NCBI GenBank assembly: GCA_030426145.1
Contig: JAUHZF010000002.1
Location: forward strand, 1 to 64,000
Reading direction: 5' to 3'
Origin: Polyangia bacterium
GTDB lineage: Bacteria; Myxococcota_A; Polyangia; Polyangiales; Polyangiaceae
Length of the DNA: 64,000 nucleotides
Every line of letters begins with the position of its first letter. The first letter of the stretch is position 1. The translations under genes and the position numbers were made by a program. This document shows, in pieces, positions 62,893 to 64,000 of this stretch. A model generated the notes under the pieces. That model was given only the letters and a program-made list of their open reading frames with translations, made no database searches and was not told the origin of the DNA.

Positions 62893-64000
62893 GTCTGAGC
62901 CGGTTGCTCGCCATCGCCGTGAAGGAGCTCCTTCAGCTTCGGCGCGATCGCCTCACGTTGGGCATGATGGTGGTGCTGCCGATGATGCAGCTGCTGTTGT
63001 TCGGCTACGCCATCGACACCGACGTGCGCCACATGCAGACGGCGGTCTTCGACCAGGACCGCAGCGCCGCCTCGCGCGACCTCGTGCAACGCATGGTCGC
63101 CACCGGGTTCTACGACGTGGTGGGACACGTTCACGGCTACGCCCAGACCCGCCGCGCGTTGCGATCGGGAGAGGCGAGTGTGGCCCTGGTCATCCCGGCC
63201 AACTACGAGGCCCACCTGCGCGCCGGGGAGCCGAATCAGGTGCAGCTGGTGGTCGACGGGAGCGACCCCCAAACCGTGAGCAGCGCCCTGAACACGGCGT
63301 CGGGGCTGGTGGCGAGCCTCTCGGGAGAGCAGACCCGCGTCGCCCTGGCCCGATGCGGCGTGCAGGGACCGGCCGCGATCGAGCTGGTGCCGTCGACTTG
63401 GTACAACCCGGAGCTGCGCACTTCGGTCTTCATCGTGCCGGGGCTGGTCGGTGTGATCCTCACGATGACGATGGTGATGCTCACCTCGATGGCCATCGCC
63501 CGCGAACGCGAGCGAGGCACGCTGGAGCAGCTGGTGGTCTCGCCGGTGAAGCCGGTCGAGCTGGTGCTCGGAAAGATCGCGCCCTTCGTGGTGCTGGGCG
63601 TGGTGCAGATGAGCCTCATCCTCGGTCTCGGCCACGCGATCTTCTACGTGCCGATGCGAGGCAACCTGGGGTCGCTCTACTTGATGGCGCTGCTCTTCAT
63701 CAGCGCCAACCTCGCGCTGGGTTTGTTCTTCTCGACCATCGCCAAGACCCAGCAGCAGGCGATGCAGATGTCGTTCTTCTTTCTGCTCCCCAACATCTTG
63801 CTGTCGGGCTTCATGTTTCCCTTCGCCGCCATGCCACGGCCCGCGCAGATCCTCGGCGAGGCGCTGCCCCTCACGCACTTCCTCCGCATCGTGCGCGGCA
63901 TCGCGCTCAAGGGCGCGACCATGGCCGACCTCGGTCGCGAGGTGGTGAGCCTCGCCGCCATTCTCGCCGTCTTGGTCATGCTCGCCTCGCTCCGCTTCTC
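62889..64000 (+). CDS. ABC-2 type permease, truncated by window end
   Basis: About 370 residues visible, no stop before the edge. An N-terminal membrane helix (LTLGMMVVLPMMQLLLFGYA), a large extracytoplasmic loop (DTDVRHMQTAVFDQDRSAAS, PSTWYNPELRTSVFIVPG) and several C-terminal helices (LVGVILTMTMVMLTSMAIAR, ...ERGTLEQLVVSPVKPVELVLG) match the YbhS/YhhJ family. Family members are about 375 residues, so nearly the whole gene is here. A second permease often follows in such operons but would be outside the window. Confidence 0.92.
   Translation, partial: MSLSRLLAIAVKELLQLRRDRLTLGMMVVLPMMQLLLFGYAIDTDVRHMQTAVFDQDRSAASRDLVQRMVATGFYDVVGHVHGYAQTRRALRSGEASVALVIPANYEAHLRAGEPNQVQLVVDGSDPQTVSSALNTASGLVASLSGEQTRVALARCGVQGPAAIELVPSTWYNPELRTSVFIVPGLVGVILTMTMVMLTSMAIARERERGTLEQLVVSPVKPVELVLGKIAPFVVLGVVQMSLILGLGHAIFYVPMRGNLGSLYLMALLFISANLALGLFFSTIAKTQQQAMQMSFFFLLPNILLSGFMFPFAAMPRPAQILGEALPLTHFLRIVRGIALKGATMADLGREVVSLAAILAVLVMLASLRF

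Noticed and set aside
61014-64000. An unbroken open frame from the HlyD start through the ABC genes to the window end
   Set aside because: After about 61808 it is out of frame with the adaptor and ABC proteins and gives Arg/Pro-rich nonsense; it only rejoins the permease frame by chance.

Overview
The window is about 64 kb of GC-rich bacterial chromosome, densely coded on both strands. It contains no rRNA, tRNA, CRISPR array or insertion sequence that I can see, and no gene-free stretch longer than 300 bases. Several features point to a myxobacterium-like member of the Myxococcota: secreted and lipid-anchored proteins with Cys-rich, Pro-rich or PEGA domains, a cytoplasmic-type Ser/Thr kinase, FHA and TPR proteins, a sigma-54 response regulator, Roadblock/MglA-type proteins, and many GTG/TTG starts with 1-8 base gene overlaps. 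A glycine-to-betaine methyltransferase pair suggests a salt-exposed, possibly marine, lifestyle. The taxonomic call is inference from gene content.

Layout. 1-3977: 3' end of a type I glutamine synthetase, a small lipoprotein, an ECF sigma factor with a small coupled partner, and a MocR/PdxR-type regulator. 4036-10088: a tightly overlapping operon of two P-loop ATPases and a TPR protein, then a membrane-anchored Ser/Thr kinase and a Uma2-type nuclease. 10110-15175 (minus strand): an N-acyl-D-amino-acid deacylase behind a strong promoter with a 16-bp palindromic operator, two envelope proteins, and the GSMT/SDMT betaine pair. 15396-20662: SH3 protein, SpeA, a receiver protein and two soluble histidine kinases. 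20697-29815: lipoproteins, a beta-propeller protein, and a four-gene overlapping minus-strand operon ending in a CPBP-like membrane protein and an NTAQ1-type N-terminal glutamine amidase. 29972-33697: a methyltransferase-like coiled-coil protein, a thioredoxin-fold lipoprotein and DnaJ, followed by a heptamer/hexamer minisatellite. 33862-49207: envelope proteins, YacG, RuvA, an FHA protein, a Nudix protein with a degenerate Nudix box, CoaX, a glutaredoxin-like lipoprotein, a GGCT-like protein, an E2 acyltransferase and GlyA.

49349-54670 is the most distinctive region. An MglA-like GTPase fused to a Roadblock domain converges on a REC-PATAN-Roadblock protein. Upstream of the latter lie a sigma-54 response regulator and a histidine kinase whose first PAS domain is LOV-like but lacks the photoactive Cys. 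The gap upstream of the REC-PATAN-Roadblock gene holds a TGG-N8-TTGC sigma-54 promoter candidate and three near-identical palindromes at enhancer distance. The simplest reading is that kinase and activator switch on the Roadblock gene.

54746-64000: paired paralogous lipoproteins, an HU-like protein, a very large DUF3857/transglutaminase-type secreted protein, and the start of a HlyD/ABC-2 exporter operon. The HlyD adaptor carries an apparent frameshifting deletion. The last permease gene runs off the window.
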